Numbered from the stretch's first letter, positions 18,758 to 28,001 are shown. The stretch is 47,632 nt of DNA from Gammaproteobacteria bacterium (GCA_003134045.1 PLAH01000122.1:31477-79108); one strand, 5' to 3'. Numbers and translations: made by a program. The notes: a model not told the origin generated them from the sequence alone.

Positions 18758-20593
18758 TTATCCGAACGTGAATGAATACGCTTGCACGCCACTGTCCAGG
18801 AATTCGATCGAGAACACATGCTCCCCCACCGGACCGGTCTGTCGAATCAATTGGTACAGGCGCTGATCGCTGACGACCCCGTCGCCGTTCGCATCCGTAT
18901 CGGCGCCGTGATTCGCGCCGGGCGCGGCGCCATCGAGCAGCACCCGGAATCGGACCGGCTTGAGGTTCGTGCCGACACCCAGCACGAGATGCAGATCCCG
19001 GGCGGAGAACCGAAACACGATTTTTCCCGGCGCCGTCCGTAGCACACCCTTCTCCGGATCGACATTCCATCGTCCGCCGAGCGCCCATTGATTGAGGCTC
19101 AAGGACCCAGGCACCGTGTAGTTCCTGTCGCGGTCGTGACCCAGACCGCCCGGCGAACGAAACGCGTCGGCGCGGCGGTAGCCGATATAGGTCTCGCCGG
19201 ACTGGTTGTGTACTTCGTCGGCAGCGGCCTGAATGCCGGTGAGATTCGAGGCATCCATTCCCGCCGGCGGCAGATCCGTGTTACCCGCCTCGGTTAGAAG
19301 CCGGCGGATGATTTGCTCGGATTCAGCGTACTCGCCTTCGCCGAAATGATGAGCGCGAATCTGCCCCTGCGCGTCGATGAAGTAATGCGCGGGCCAATAG
19401 TGATTGTCGAAGCCGCGCCAGATCGCGTATGCATCGTCGAGCGCCACCGGGTAGCGCACGCCCAGCTCCTTGACCGCTTTCTTGACGTTGTCCAGGTCCT
19501 TCTCGAAGGCGAATTCCGGCGAGTGGACGCCGAGAACCACCAATCCGTGATCCTTGTATTTCTGATACCAGGTCTTTACATAGGGCAGCGCCCGCAGACA
19601 GTTGATGCAGGAATAGGTCCAAAAATCGACCACCACCACCTTGCCGCGCAGCCCCTCCGCGGTCAGCGCCGGTGAATTCAACCACGCCGTCGCGCCGCTG
19701 AGCGGCGGCAGCGGTCCCTCCACGGGCAAGGGCTCAGGGGTCTTGCCGTCCGCCGCCGGCCCCGGTTGCGCGCCCCCGGATTCGGTCATTGCCGCCGTCG
19801 CGCCGGGCCGCGCGTCGGCGCCCGCATCCGCACCGGCAACCGTCCCAGACGCCGCACCCGCAGCGGCAACCTCTCGCCGCGGCGCGATGCTGTTCAACAG
19901 GGACTGCTCGAGGCGGCTGGTCCCCGATAGCGACAGCCGCGTCAAGATGCTGCTGTCCCACCCGAGCGCAATGGCGACGACGGCCAGCAGCACGGCCACA
20001 CCCAGTCCGCGCCGCACCCATTCCCCCGCGCCGAGCGAGCGTTTCAAGGCGGCGAACACGCGGCCCCCGGCGAGAATGGCAACGCCCAACGAGGTGGCCG
20101 CGCCCGCGGCGTAGGCGAAGAGCAGCCCGGTGGTGTGGGCGTTGGGGCCCGAAATGGCTGCCCCCGTGAGCACGAGGCCGAGTATGGGCCCCGCACAGGG
20201 CGCCCACAGCAGGCCGGTGGCCGCTCCCAATAGCAACGACGATACGATCCCCCCGTCCGCGGGGCCGGCAGGCACCAACCGATTGCCCAGCGCGACGAAC
20301 GGCCGAGCCAGCCAATCCGCCAGATGCCGCGACAGCAGCGTGGCCGCAAAGGCCGTCAGCAGCACCAGTGCAAAGAGTCGCCCGTATTGGTTGACCCGGA
20401 CGGCCCAAGCACCGCCCACCGCCGCCAGCGTGGCGATACCCGCGAAGGTGACCGCCATGCCGGCCAGCATCGGCAGCCCGCTGGTCACAAATCGCCGGTC
20501 GGAACGCGCGAACACGAAGGGCAGCACCGGCAGGATGCACGGACTCACGATGGTGAATACGCCGCCCAGGAACACCAGCAACAGTAGGATCAT
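18758..20593 (-). CDS. dipZ: DipZ-type protein: CcdA membrane domain plus thioredoxin domain
   Basis: 611-residue thiol electron carrier that moves reducing power from cytosolic thioredoxin across the inner membrane. Residues 1-230 are the six-helix CcdA core with both redox cysteines (SPCILPVLPF and WAPCAGPILG). After an Ala/Pro linker comes a periplasmic thioredoxin domain with the CxxC site CINC (FWTYSCINCLRALP) and WPAHYFIDAQG, and a C-terminal DipZ beta domain. The ATG at 20593 gives MILLLLVFLGG; the longer frame is discarded. Directly upstream of msrB and msrA, which it probably reduces. Confidence 0.93.
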   Translation of the reverse strand: MILLLLVFLGGVFTIVSPCILPVLPFVFARSDRRFVTSGLPMLAGMAVTFAGIATLAAVGGAWAVRVNQYGRLFALVLLTAFAATLLSRHLADWLARPFVALGNRLVPAGPADGGIVSSLLLGAATGLLWAPCAGPILGLVLTGAAISGPNAHTTGLLFAYAAGAATSLGVAILAGGRVFAALKRSLGAGEWVRRGLGVAVLLAVVAIALGWDSSILTRLSLSGTSRLEQSLLNSIAPRREVAAAGAASGTVAGADAGADARPGATAAMTESGGAQPGPAADGKTPEPLPVEGPLPPLSGATAWLNSPALTAEGLRGKVVVVDFWTYSCINCLRALPYVKTWYQKYKDHGLVVLGVHSPEFAFEKDLDNVKKAVKELGVRYPVALDDAYAIWRGFDNHYWPAHYFIDAQGQIRAHHFGEGEYAESEQIIRRLLTEAGNTDLPPAGMDASNLTGIQAAADEVHNQSGETYIGYRRADAFRSPGGLGHDRDRNYTVPGSLSLNQWALGGRWNVDPEKGVLRTAPGKIVFRFSARDLHLVLGVGTNLKPVRFRVLLDGAAPGANHGADTDANGDGVVSDQRLYQLIRQTGPVGEHVFSIEFLDSGVQAYSFTFG

Positions 20594-20781
20594 AGTTTCT
20601 TCACGTAACGTGCCGCGAAAGCGGCCTTGGCCTCGATAAGACCGGCGCAGGGACGCCGATATTTCAGCTCGCCGGCGCGCGCCGCCTGCCGACGCGTGCC
20701 GCCGTCCAAGCCCACGCTGCGGCACCTTGCCGCCGCGTCGCTTTCATCCGAGCAAGCGCTCATATAAGCTTTGCGCCTCAT
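20590..20781 (-). CDS. Possible small protein upstream of dipZ
   Basis: A 63-codon frame whose TGA overlaps the dipZ ATG as ATGA, the arrangement of coupled genes. It is rich in Ala and Arg with three cysteines, and starts MRRKAYMSAC, a short match to PsiF-like repeats (YMSxC) that is probably accidental. A second ATG lies at 20763. It overlaps the 5' end of the exchanger frame on the other strand, so either this or the long exchanger start is wrong. Confidence 0.3.
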   Translation of the reverse strand: MRRKAYMSACSDESDAAARCRSVGLDGGTRRQAARAGELKYRRPCAGLIEAKAAFAARYVKKL

Positions 20782-21800
20782 TGAACTCCACCATTCTCGC
20801 AGCTTTTGCCGAACTGCTCGCCGCAGCCGGCTTCGTCTATTGGGCCTGCGAGTATTTCATCAACGGCGTCGAATGGGTAGGCCGCAAGGCCGGCGTCTCG
20901 CAGAACGCCGTCGGCACCGTTCTGGCCGCGTTCGGCACCGCCCTGCCTGAAAGCGTGATCACCTTCGTGGCCGTGGCTTTCGGCCAGGATACCGCGGCCA
21001 GAAATATAGGCGTAGGCGCCGCCCTCGGCGGTCCGCTGGTACTGGCCACGGTTGCCTACCCCGTGGTCGGCGTGATGCTATGGCTCACACGCCCGACGAT
21101 GGCACGTTTACCCATAGAGCTCAATTGGCGGCGGCTCAGCCGGGATCAAGGGTGGTTCCTCGTCATATTCCTGTGCAAGATCGCCCTGGGGTTTCTGGCC
21201 TTTGCCATCAAGCCCTGGCTCGGATGGCTGTTCCTGGCAGCTTATGGGGCATATACCTGGGCGGAGATGCGCCACGAGGACGACGCCGTCGAGGGTGCAC
21301 TCGAGCCGCTCAAATTCCAGCCGAAACGCGACGATCCCTCCCTCGCCCTCGTGGTTGCCCAGACGTTGCTGGCGGTGATCGTCATTTTTGTCGCTTCCCG
21401 CGCCTTCGTGAATCAGCTCACCATCGTCGGCCCATGGCTTGGGATTCCGCCGGCGGTCGCCGCGCTCCTGTTGAGCCCGATCGCCACCGAGCTCCCCGAG
21501 ACCATGAATGCCATCATCTGGATACGCCAGGGCAAACATCGCCTGGCGCTCGCCAACATCAGCGGCGCCATGATGATTCAAGCGACCATACCCACCGCAC
21601 TCGGATTGTTCTTTACGCCCTGGCTGTTCGACCATGCGCTCTCGCTCGCGGCGGCCATCACCGCGCTGGCGGTACTCGGGCTGTTGACGCTGCTCCGGCG
21701 CAATGCCCTCACCCCGGTACGCCTGTCGCTGTTTGCCTCGTTCTATGGGGTGTTTGCCATCGGTATTTTTGTCCTCTGGCATTCCGGCCGGTTGATCTGA
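20727..21800 (+). CDS. Sodium/calcium exchanger family (CaCA) membrane protein
   Basis: Predicted inner-membrane cation antiporter of about 340-357 residues with two inverted halves of about five helices. The two alpha-repeats with their acidic ligands are GTALPESVITF and LSPIATELPETMNAII. Ion and direction are not certain. The ATG at 20727 gives a charged, Arg-rich 18-residue preface; TTG at 20781 (LNSTILAAFAELLAAAGFV) starts right at the first helix and may be the true start. Confidence 0.88.
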   Translation: MPPRRFHPSKRSYKLCASLNSTILAAFAELLAAAGFVYWACEYFINGVEWVGRKAGVSQNAVGTVLAAFGTALPESVITFVAVAFGQDTAARNIGVGAALGGPLVLATVAYPVVGVMLWLTRPTMARLPIELNWRRLSRDQGWFLVIFLCKIALGFLAFAIKPWLGWLFLAAYGAYTWAEMRHEDDAVEGALEPLKFQPKRDDPSLALVVAQTLLAVIVIFVASRAFVNQLTIVGPWLGIPPAVAALLLSPIATELPETMNAIIWIRQGKHRLALANISGAMMIQATIPTALGLFFTPWLFDHALSLAAAITALAVLGLLTLLRRNALTPVRLSLFASFYGVFAIGIFVLWHSGRLI

Positions 21801-21847
21801 GGTCAACGCCAATCGTTCCGCGGATCGCCGCGGTGGCCGGGTAGGCG

Positions 21848-22393
21848 TCAGCCGTTCCAGGTCCGATAAGCGCCGGTGTCCAGGTGCACGAAATCGGATT
21901 TTCGATAGTAGCCGACGCCGCCGCGGCTCATCTGCCGAGCGCGCGCGGCCAGTTCCGCGCAATCGACGCCGGTCAGGCGCACGTCGATCGCGCGGCCTTC
22001 CAGATGCAGGCTATGCCGCGCCACACCCTCGCTGCGCTCGCGCAATTGCTCGTTGGTTTGCGGCGATCGGTAGCCGGAGATCACGCTGAACGCCGGGTCC
22101 ACGCCCAGGTGCTGCGCAACGTCGTAAAGATAATCCATGAGCCGCGGATCGATCGTGTGCTGTTCGCCGTTACGGTGGTCGCGCAGCAACACCTGGATCG
22201 CGGACAGCGAACTCGGAACGTAGCCATCGCCACGGGAGAATTCCAGATCGAGGTGTTCCGACGTGTGCAGATTCAACAGCGAAAGCCGCTTGCCCTGTTC
22301 GGCGGAGCGCAGCGGCCGCGCCCAAACGGCGGCGGCTGGCATCCCCGCCAGCGCACCGCCAACCTGCAGCAGCCGTCTGCGAGTCCGATTCAT
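21848..22393 (-). CDS. DUF882/YcbK-like M15 peptidase-fold protein, Tat-exported
   Basis: 181 residues. A twin-arginine leader (NRTRRRLLQVGGALAGMPAA) is followed by the M15/DUF882 domain with zinc ligands in RHSLHLEGRAIDVR and DFVHLD, the arrangement seen in D-Ala-D-Ala-type carboxypeptidases; E. coli YcbK is the reference. Expected to act on cell-wall peptides in the periplasm, though activity is not proven for the family. The ATG at 22393 overlaps the decarboxylase stop as ATGA; 90 nt of upstream frame belong to that gene. Confidence 0.9.
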   Translation of the reverse strand: MNRTRRRLLQVGGALAGMPAAAVWARPLRSAEQGKRLSLLNLHTSEHLDLEFSRGDGYVPSSLSAIQVLLRDHRNGEQHTIDPRLMDYLYDVAQHLGVDPAFSVISGYRSPQTNEQLRERSEGVARHSLHLEGRAIDVRLTGVDCAELAARARQMSRGGVGYYRKSDFVHLDTGAYRTWNG

Positions 22394-23598
22394 GGCTGCC
22401 TGCCGTCCTGCATGAGATGGCCGCGATCCAAGGCGAGCACGGTGGCGCGGGGGAAGAAATTGAAGTCGGAAGCCGACGCCCACGTGTACGCGCCCATCGC
22501 GCGCCCGACCACCAGGTCGCCGACCTCGAGCTTGGGCAGTTCGAGATCCTCGTTGATTACGTCGATGCTGTCGCAGGTCGGACCGGCCAGCACCGAGGGA
22601 AATGTCTCGCCGGCGGGCTTCAGCGCCGCGACGGGATAGCGGGCGTGGTCGTACATTTGACCGCTATAGCTGCCGTACAAACCGTCGTCCAGGTAGTACC
22701 ACCAGCGGCCGTCGCGCAGTGCGCGGCCCATGACGGACGACACGGCGATGGCGGCGGGCGCGGCAATGTAGCGTCCGGGTTCGGCGATCACGCGCACGCC
22801 AGGCTCCATCGAAGCCAACGCTGCGCGGATCGGCGCACAGAATTCTTCGATCGGTAAGGAGGCCTGCGCATAGTCGACGGGAAACCCGCCGCCGATGTCC
22901 AACGTGGTGAGCGGCTGCCCCTTCGATGCGGCGGACCGCATCAGCTCACGGCAGACGCCGACGGCGTGCACCAGCATTGCGGAACCCGCGGATTGTGAGC
23001 CCACGTGAAAGGACAGGCCTTCGATTCTGATGCCGAGCTCGGCCGCCAACGCCAGCAGGTCCGCGACCGCCTCGGGCGCGCACCCGAACTTCTTCGACAG
23101 ATCGCACACCGCCTCCGGACTGCGGAAGGACACCCGGATCAGCAATGACGCCCGGCGGCGATACTTGACGAACTTGCGCAGCTCGTCCGGATTGTCGGCG
23201 ACGAATCGCGTCACGCCGTAGTCCAGGGCCGTACGAATGTCGCCGTCGCGCTTGATCGGATGAGTATGAATACAGCGGTCTGCCGCCACGCCGAGACGCT
23301 CCACCAGGGCCACCTCGCCGTTGGTCGCGAGATCGAAATACGCGCCCTCGTCGCGCAGCGTCCGGATGACCGACGCGTGCGGCAGCGGCTTCAAGGCATA
23401 GTACAGATCGACGTTGGGAAGCGCGGCGGCGAGGCGGCGATATTGTGCGCGAACGCGCTCGGCATCGATGATGAACAGCGGCGAGCCGTAGCGCTTGACC
23501 AGGTGCTCGATCGACTCACGCGCGAAGAGATCCTGACCCGGATCGAGTTCCAGCGCTTCGCCAATGGGCAATCTGCAAGTTCCAGCCGCTTTCGCCAA
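22390..23598 (-). CDS. PLP-dependent type III decarboxylase (ornithine/diaminopimelate-type)
   Basis: 402-residue alanine-racemase-fold decarboxylase using pyridoxal phosphate. The PLP lysine is in LYYALKPLPH, the glycine loop in TLDIGGGFPVDY and the second-subunit Cys-Asp in AGPTCDSIDVI. The SFHVGSQ and DDGLYGSYSGQMYDH patterns favour a eukaryotic-type ornithine decarboxylase (putrescine) over diaminopimelate decarboxylase (lysine), but this cannot be settled by eye. The start is TTG at 23598, with GGAG upstream. It is coupled to the DUF882 gene. Confidence 0.9.
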   Translation of the reverse strand: MAKAAGTCRLPIGEALELDPGQDLFARESIEHLVKRYGSPLFIIDAERVRAQYRRLAAALPNVDLYYALKPLPHASVIRTLRDEGAYFDLATNGEVALVERLGVAADRCIHTHPIKRDGDIRTALDYGVTRFVADNPDELRKFVKYRRRASLLIRVSFRSPEAVCDLSKKFGCAPEAVADLLALAAELGIRIEGLSFHVGSQSAGSAMLVHAVGVCRELMRSAASKGQPLTTLDIGGGFPVDYAQASLPIEEFCAPIRAALASMEPGVRVIAEPGRYIAAPAAIAVSSVMGRALRDGRWWYYLDDGLYGSYSGQMYDHARYPVAALKPAGETFPSVLAGPTCDSIDVINEDLELPKLEVGDLVVGRAMGAYTWASASDFNFFPRATVLALDRGHLMQDGRQP

Positions 23599-23610
23599 AC
23601 CGTTCTCCGT

Positions 23611-24597
23611 CTAACCAGCGCTCAGTTCGAGCGGATCTCCGTCCATGCCGCTGGCGCGCTGCAGGCGGTCCAGAATCGCCGCCCAGCGTTCGTCATCGGG
23701 CAGTTCCTGGACCAGGATGCGCGCGCAGCCCGCACTATCGAGCGTCCGCAGGTGATTGTAAAGATTGTGCGCATAGGCGTCGGGCTTTTTACCGGCGTTG
23801 ATCCAGGTCATGTGGCGCTGGGTCTGCAGCGGCGGCCGCATCGCCAATACCGCCACTTTTTCCTGCCGGGCGACGAACTCGCTCGCGTACTTCTCGAGAT
23901 CGTCCGAGGCCACGATGGCGAGCGGTGTGGACGGGGCATAGTGCAGCAGCCGGTCGCCGGGGGCACGCGGCACGGCGCCCCCCGTGGCCAGATCGACGAC
24001 CTGTGCCAGCTGCGAGCGGGTGATGAAACCCGGACGCAACAGGCGCGCCTCATTGCCCAAGCACGACACGATGGTCGACTCCAGGCCGATGGGCGAGTCC
24101 CCGCCGTCGAGAATGACCCGCACCGCATCGCCGAGTTCGTCGCGCACGTGCTCCGGCTTGGTCGGACTCAAGCGGCCGAAGCGATTGGCGGACGGGGCGG
24201 CGATGCCGCCGCCGAAGGCCGTCAGCAGCTGTTGCGCCATGGGATGCGACGGCACGCGAATGCCGATGCTGTCCTGGCCGCCGGTCACGATATCGTTGAC
24301 GTTGTCGGCCTTGAGTAAAATCAGGGTCAATGGCCCCGGCCAGAACTTGGCCGCCAGCTGTTCCGCGACCGGCGGCATGTCCGAAACCCAGCGGTGCAAA
24401 TATCGCGGATTGTCCAAATGAACGATCACCGGGTGGTCCGCGGGGCGGCCCTTGACCTCGAATATCTTGCGCACCGCGGCGGGATCGGCGGCATTCGCCC
24501 CCAGTCCGTACACGGTCTCCGTAGGGAATACCACCAACTCGCCGCTGCGCAATGCCTCGACGGCGTCTTCGATTTCAGTCTGTGTAGCTCGTACCAC
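23611..24597 (-). CDS. tsaC: L-threonylcarbamoyladenylate synthase (Sua5/TsaC)
   Basis: Makes threonylcarbamoyl-AMP from threonine, bicarbonate and ATP for the t6A37 modification of tRNAs that read ANN codons. 328 residues, the long Sua5 form with the YrdC domain (FPTETVYGLGANA, KGRPADHPVIVHL, SANRFGRLSPT) plus the C-terminal Sua5 domain. Start GTG at 24597 with GGGCGG just upstream. Probably transcribed with the decarboxylase gene, 12 bp downstream. An inverted repeat sits in its leader (24612-24653). Confidence 0.95.
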   Translation of the reverse strand: MVRATQTEIEDAVEALRSGELVVFPTETVYGLGANAADPAAVRKIFEVKGRPADHPVIVHLDNPRYLHRWVSDMPPVAEQLAAKFWPGPLTLILLKADNVNDIVTGGQDSIGIRVPSHPMAQQLLTAFGGGIAAPSANRFGRLSPTKPEHVRDELGDAVRVILDGGDSPIGLESTIVSCLGNEARLLRPGFITRSQLAQVVDLATGGAVPRAPGDRLLHYAPSTPLAIVASDDLEKYASEFVARQEKVAVLAMRPPLQTQRHMTWINAGKKPDAYAHNLYNHLRTLDSAGCARILVQELPDDERWAAILDRLQRASGMDGDPLELSAG

Positions 24598-24611
24598 CCG
24601 CCCATGATATC

Positions 24612-24653
24612 AAGACTGCGATGCGCGCAAACGCCGCTTCGCATGCGAGTCTT
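24612..24653. repeat. Interrupted inverted repeat upstream of tsaC
   Basis: AAGACT (24612-24617) pairs with AGTCTT (24648-24653) and ATGCG (24621-24625) with CGCAT (24640-24644), with a symmetric GCG/GCG interior and a 14-nt loop. It ends 15 nt before the tsaC GTG. No T tail, so not a simple terminator; a leader structure or binding site is possible. Confidence 0.5.
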
Positions 24654-24754
24654 AGCAAGTGTGTCGCAGTGCCGGTTTTTTTCGATTTCGCCCGCGGCTT
24701 CGGGCCTAAAGGGCGCGTTCCATGAACACGAGATCGAGCCAGGGCCCCCATGCC

Positions 24755-27607
24755 TCAAGGTTTCTGCGCCATCGCCGTGTCGGGCGGATCCAACGCGATC
24801 CGGGTCCACGTGCCATCGGCCTGCCGATCGAGCTCATAGGCCGGCCAGAAATGCTTGTCGAGTTTCAGGGTAATGACATCCGTCTGGCCATTCCAACTGA
24901 TCGTTTTCAGACGCAACGAGGCGCGATCGGATTTGCCGCGCACCACCTTGATGAACGCATCCAGGTCGGGCGTGGGCTGTCCGTCGACTTCGACGATCCG
25001 CCGGCCGGCATACAGCCCGTAATGCGTCGCAGGGGAGCCAAAAAAGAAGAACGACACGAACACCCCATAGGGCGCGATGCCGCGCTGTGCCGTGATGGCT
25101 CGATGCGGCGCCTGCAACGTCGCGCCGGCCCAGATGAGGACCCGGTCTATATCGCGGCCGTTGAGCGCGACGGTTTGCATGGCCAGCGTCTTCTCGGCTC
25201 CGTCCCGCCACACCGTCACCGAGACCTGCGGCTTCTGCACCGCGCGCTCGACTTCGCGGAAACGATTGACGACGTTGCCGTCGATGGTCAGCAATAGATC
25301 TCCCGGCTCGAGCAGGGTCGCCGCGGACGATCCGGCCACCAATCGATCGATGCTCAGCACCTGCCGGCGCTGCGGATCGTGAGTCTCGAAGCGCCGCACC
25401 CACTCATCGGGCAGCCCCAGCTTGCGCGCGCTGGCGAGCGACTCCACGTCGAACTCGGCCTCGAAGGAATAGAGCGGCTTGCCGTTCTCCACCACATCGA
25501 TCATTTCCGACACCAGGGCGGACGGGATGCCGCGATTGACCTGCTCGAGATCGCGCTGCGTCTCGAACGCGAAGCTCGACCATAGCGCAAGCACCTCGCC
25601 CTTGCCGTTCGCCAGCACCCCATCGACGTCGCCTGGGGGATTGACCAGGCTGATCGCCTCGAGATTGCTGTCGCGAAAACGCAGGGTGCGCGACAGCGGG
25701 AAGGAGACCGGGTCGACGCCGGCAACTTCGGTGCGCTGCGAAACGATCGTCGAGTCGCTGTGCTCGCCCACCACCCACACGTCGTTGCCCGGTTTCAATT
25801 CCTTGTCGAGCAGGGTCGCCGCCCGCACCGGCGTGTCGCCGATCAATGCCGGATCGTAGGACACCAGGGCGATGTTGTGCAGCGGATGAACGAACTCGAC
25901 CTTGCCGGGAACCTCGACCGTGCCGTTGAAGGTGACGCGCACGTCGCCCATGGCGAGCGGCACGGTATTGCGATCGACCGCCACCAGGCCGCGCCGTGCA
26001 TCGACGATGACGCCAGTGCCGTGGTAATTCTTCTCCGTGACCCCCGAGGCCGAATACGGCATGTCGAACCTGACCTGCACCAGCGACGGCGCCAGCCGGT
26101 CGATGCGCGGATCGCCGGTCTTGGAGAACAGCGTCGCGGCCGGCGCTGTTTTGCTTGGGCTCGGGCCCGCTGCAATGCTGTGGCAAGGCCAGGTTCCCAA
26201 CACGTCGTCGCGTTTGCACCTGCGCGCGGGAAACCAGCGCCGGTCCATGCGAATCACCTTGAGCTGCGCGGCGTGCGGATCCTCGAGCGTCACGTAGCGC
26301 ACCGTCGCCCGGGCGCCGTCCGCGAGATCGGCGAGCGCAGCGTCAAAATCCGCGAGCGTCTCCATTTTCTTGCCGTTGAACGCGCTGATGAGCGCGCCAT
26401 GCGGTATTCCGGCGCTGCCGAACACGTATCCCGGGTTGGCGACGTACACCCCCTTGATGGGCAGGTGGTAGTGCCGCGCCTGCTCGTACGAGAGCGTATG
26501 CACCACGGCTTCGCCGAACTCGATGTATTCGTCGGCAGTGATGGCGCCGAGCGATTGCACCTCGAGCGCGTGCTGCAGCGTCGCGCTGCCGCGTTGCACC
26601 TCGACCTTGATCTGCTGCCCCACGCGATTGTCGAGCACGTCCTCCAGCGTAAAGAACTCCGGCACGGGCTTGCCGTCGATCGCGATGAGGATGTCGCCCG
26701 GCGACAGCACGCCATCGGCCGCCGAGCCGGGCTGTACATCGTCGACCACCAGCATGCCGGTGAGCTTCGGATAGGCGGCTCGCATACGCGCCTCGGTATC
26801 GGCGTTGAGGCCAAGGCGACGCAGCTCGTCGTACGGTGTGTACTTGAACACCGTCTCCAGCGTGCCGCGCGGCACCGGCTTGCCCGCCTCGATGAATTTG
26901 AGCGCGCGCACTACCGCCGTCAGCGGCAAATAGAAACTGGATGCCGCGCCGGTCGCGCCGCCGGCATTGAGGGCGACCACGCGCCCGTCGATGTCGATCA
27001 CCGGGGAACCCGACGAGCCGCCGGACGTTCCCGACGCAGCCTGATAGTAAAAGGTATTGAAATCGTTGTACTTGCCGTAGCCGTATTCGGGCGCCTCGCG
27101 ATCCAGCCGGGCGAGCGTGCCCGCGAGGATGGAGAGCTGCTCGCCGGCATCGTTGCCGACCACGCGGATCTCGCGGCCGATCACCGCACCGGCGGGATAC
27201 AAGGGCAATTCGGCGGGTTGAATGAACTTGAGCTTCGCCGGATCGTAACGATAAATGCCGAAATCGTGTACGGGGTCCCGATAGACGGGATACAGCCGGA
27301 CTTCTTCGCGGTTGAGAAAGGTGGCCTGCGCGATCACCGGGCCCGGCGTCACGACGTGCCGGTTGGTCAGAATCAAGCCGCGTTTCGCATCGATCACGAA
27401 ACCGGTCGCCTGCGCGCTGGTATTCCACTCGGTGTCGAATGCCCGCGTACTGTCGATTTGTATGGTCACCACCCCGTTCGCAATGCGCTCGAGTGTTTGC
27501 GCCCAGTTCGCCGGAGAGCTCGGAATGCCCGGCGCGGGTGTCGGCGCAGCCGATGCACCGGCGCAGGAAACCATGAACAGATAGAGAGCTAGCGCAGTTC
27601 GGGACAT
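24755..27607 (-). CDS. Nma111-like tandem HtrA protease with PDZ domains
   Basis: 950 residues after a signal-peptide-like start (to about GASA, residue 20). The first trypsin-like domain has a complete triad: H84 in LTNRHVVT, D115 in HDFGIY, S199 in GGSSGSPV. PDZ domains follow (PGSAADGVLSPGDILIAIDG). A second protease-like domain from about residue 500 keeps the fold (GVIVDARRGLVAVDR, HNIALVSYDP) but has Asn for His (RNTV) and no Ser, so it is catalytically dead, and further PDZ-like regions follow. This active-plus-dead tandem is the layout of yeast Nma111. Likely periplasmic quality control. An AGGA ribosome site precedes the ATG. Confidence 0.88.
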   Translation of the reverse strand: MSRTALALYLFMVSCAGASAAPTPAPGIPSSPANWAQTLERIANGVVTIQIDSTRAFDTEWNTSAQATGFVIDAKRGLILTNRHVVTPGPVIAQATFLNREEVRLYPVYRDPVHDFGIYRYDPAKLKFIQPAELPLYPAGAVIGREIRVVGNDAGEQLSILAGTLARLDREAPEYGYGKYNDFNTFYYQAASGTSGGSSGSPVIDIDGRVVALNAGGATGAASSFYLPLTAVVRALKFIEAGKPVPRGTLETVFKYTPYDELRRLGLNADTEARMRAAYPKLTGMLVVDDVQPGSAADGVLSPGDILIAIDGKPVPEFFTLEDVLDNRVGQQIKVEVQRGSATLQHALEVQSLGAITADEYIEFGEAVVHTLSYEQARHYHLPIKGVYVANPGYVFGSAGIPHGALISAFNGKKMETLADFDAALADLADGARATVRYVTLEDPHAAQLKVIRMDRRWFPARRCKRDDVLGTWPCHSIAAGPSPSKTAPAATLFSKTGDPRIDRLAPSLVQVRFDMPYSASGVTEKNYHGTGVIVDARRGLVAVDRNTVPLAMGDVRVTFNGTVEVPGKVEFVHPLHNIALVSYDPALIGDTPVRAATLLDKELKPGNDVWVVGEHSDSTIVSQRTEVAGVDPVSFPLSRTLRFRDSNLEAISLVNPPGDVDGVLANGKGEVLALWSSFAFETQRDLEQVNRGIPSALVSEMIDVVENGKPLYSFEAEFDVESLASARKLGLPDEWVRRFETHDPQRRQVLSIDRLVAGSSAATLLEPGDLLLTIDGNVVNRFREVERAVQKPQVSVTVWRDGAEKTLAMQTVALNGRDIDRVLIWAGATLQAPHRAITAQRGIAPYGVFVSFFFFGSPATHYGLYAGRRIVEVDGQPTPDLDAFIKVVRGKSDRASLRLKTISWNGQTDVITLKLDKHFWPAYELDRQADGTWTRIALDPPDTAMAQKP

Positions 27608-27629
27608 GCAAATCCTAGTGTTGGTTTTT

Positions 27630-28001
27630 TCAGCGTCCGTGGTCGGACAAGATGAGCAGCCAGACGGTTCCTAACAAAATGAAACTGAGCATGACGGCCG
27701 CCGATCCCATATCCTTCGCCATTCCCGCCAATGGGTGGCGCTCCGTGCCGGACCGATCCACCACGGCCTCGACCGCGCTGTTCAGGATCTCCACCACCAA
27801 TATCAGCAGGACCGGACACACGAGCAGCGCCCGTTCGACGCCGGAACGGCCCAGATACACGCCCATCGGGATGAGAACGGCCGACAAGATGGCTTCCTGA
27901 CGGAACGCGGCCTCTTCCCGCCAGGCATGTCTGAAGCCTTGAAAAGAATAGCCGAAGGCGCGGATGATGCGCGTCAATCCAGTTGGTTTATCTCGTTCCA
28001 C
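27630..28001 (-). CDS. dgkA: Diacylglycerol kinase
   Basis: Inner-membrane kinase that makes phosphatidic acid from diacylglycerol and ATP, recycling lipid by-products. 123 residues as in E. coli, three hydrophobic segments, and the DGK signature EILNSAVEAVVDR; the N-terminal R-x-x-EAAFRQE-like block and KDMGSAAV are also present. The start codon is GTG. It ends 22 bp before the tandem protease gene on the same strand. Confidence 0.96.
   Translation of the reverse strand: MERDKPTGLTRIIRAFGYSFQGFRHAWREEAAFRQEAILSAVLIPMGVYLGRSGVERALLVCPVLLILVVEILNSAVEAVVDRSGTERHPLAGMAKDMGSAAVMLSFILLGTVWLLILSDHGR

Noticed and set aside
24670..24740. Hairpin GCCCG/CGGGC near a T run as a terminator for the tandem protease
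   Set aside because: On the protease strand the stem is followed by A-rich sequence; the T run lies on the wrong side.
25760..27592. 610-codon plus-strand frame
   Set aside because: Antisense to the tandem protease; His/Arg/Gln-rich translation without domains.
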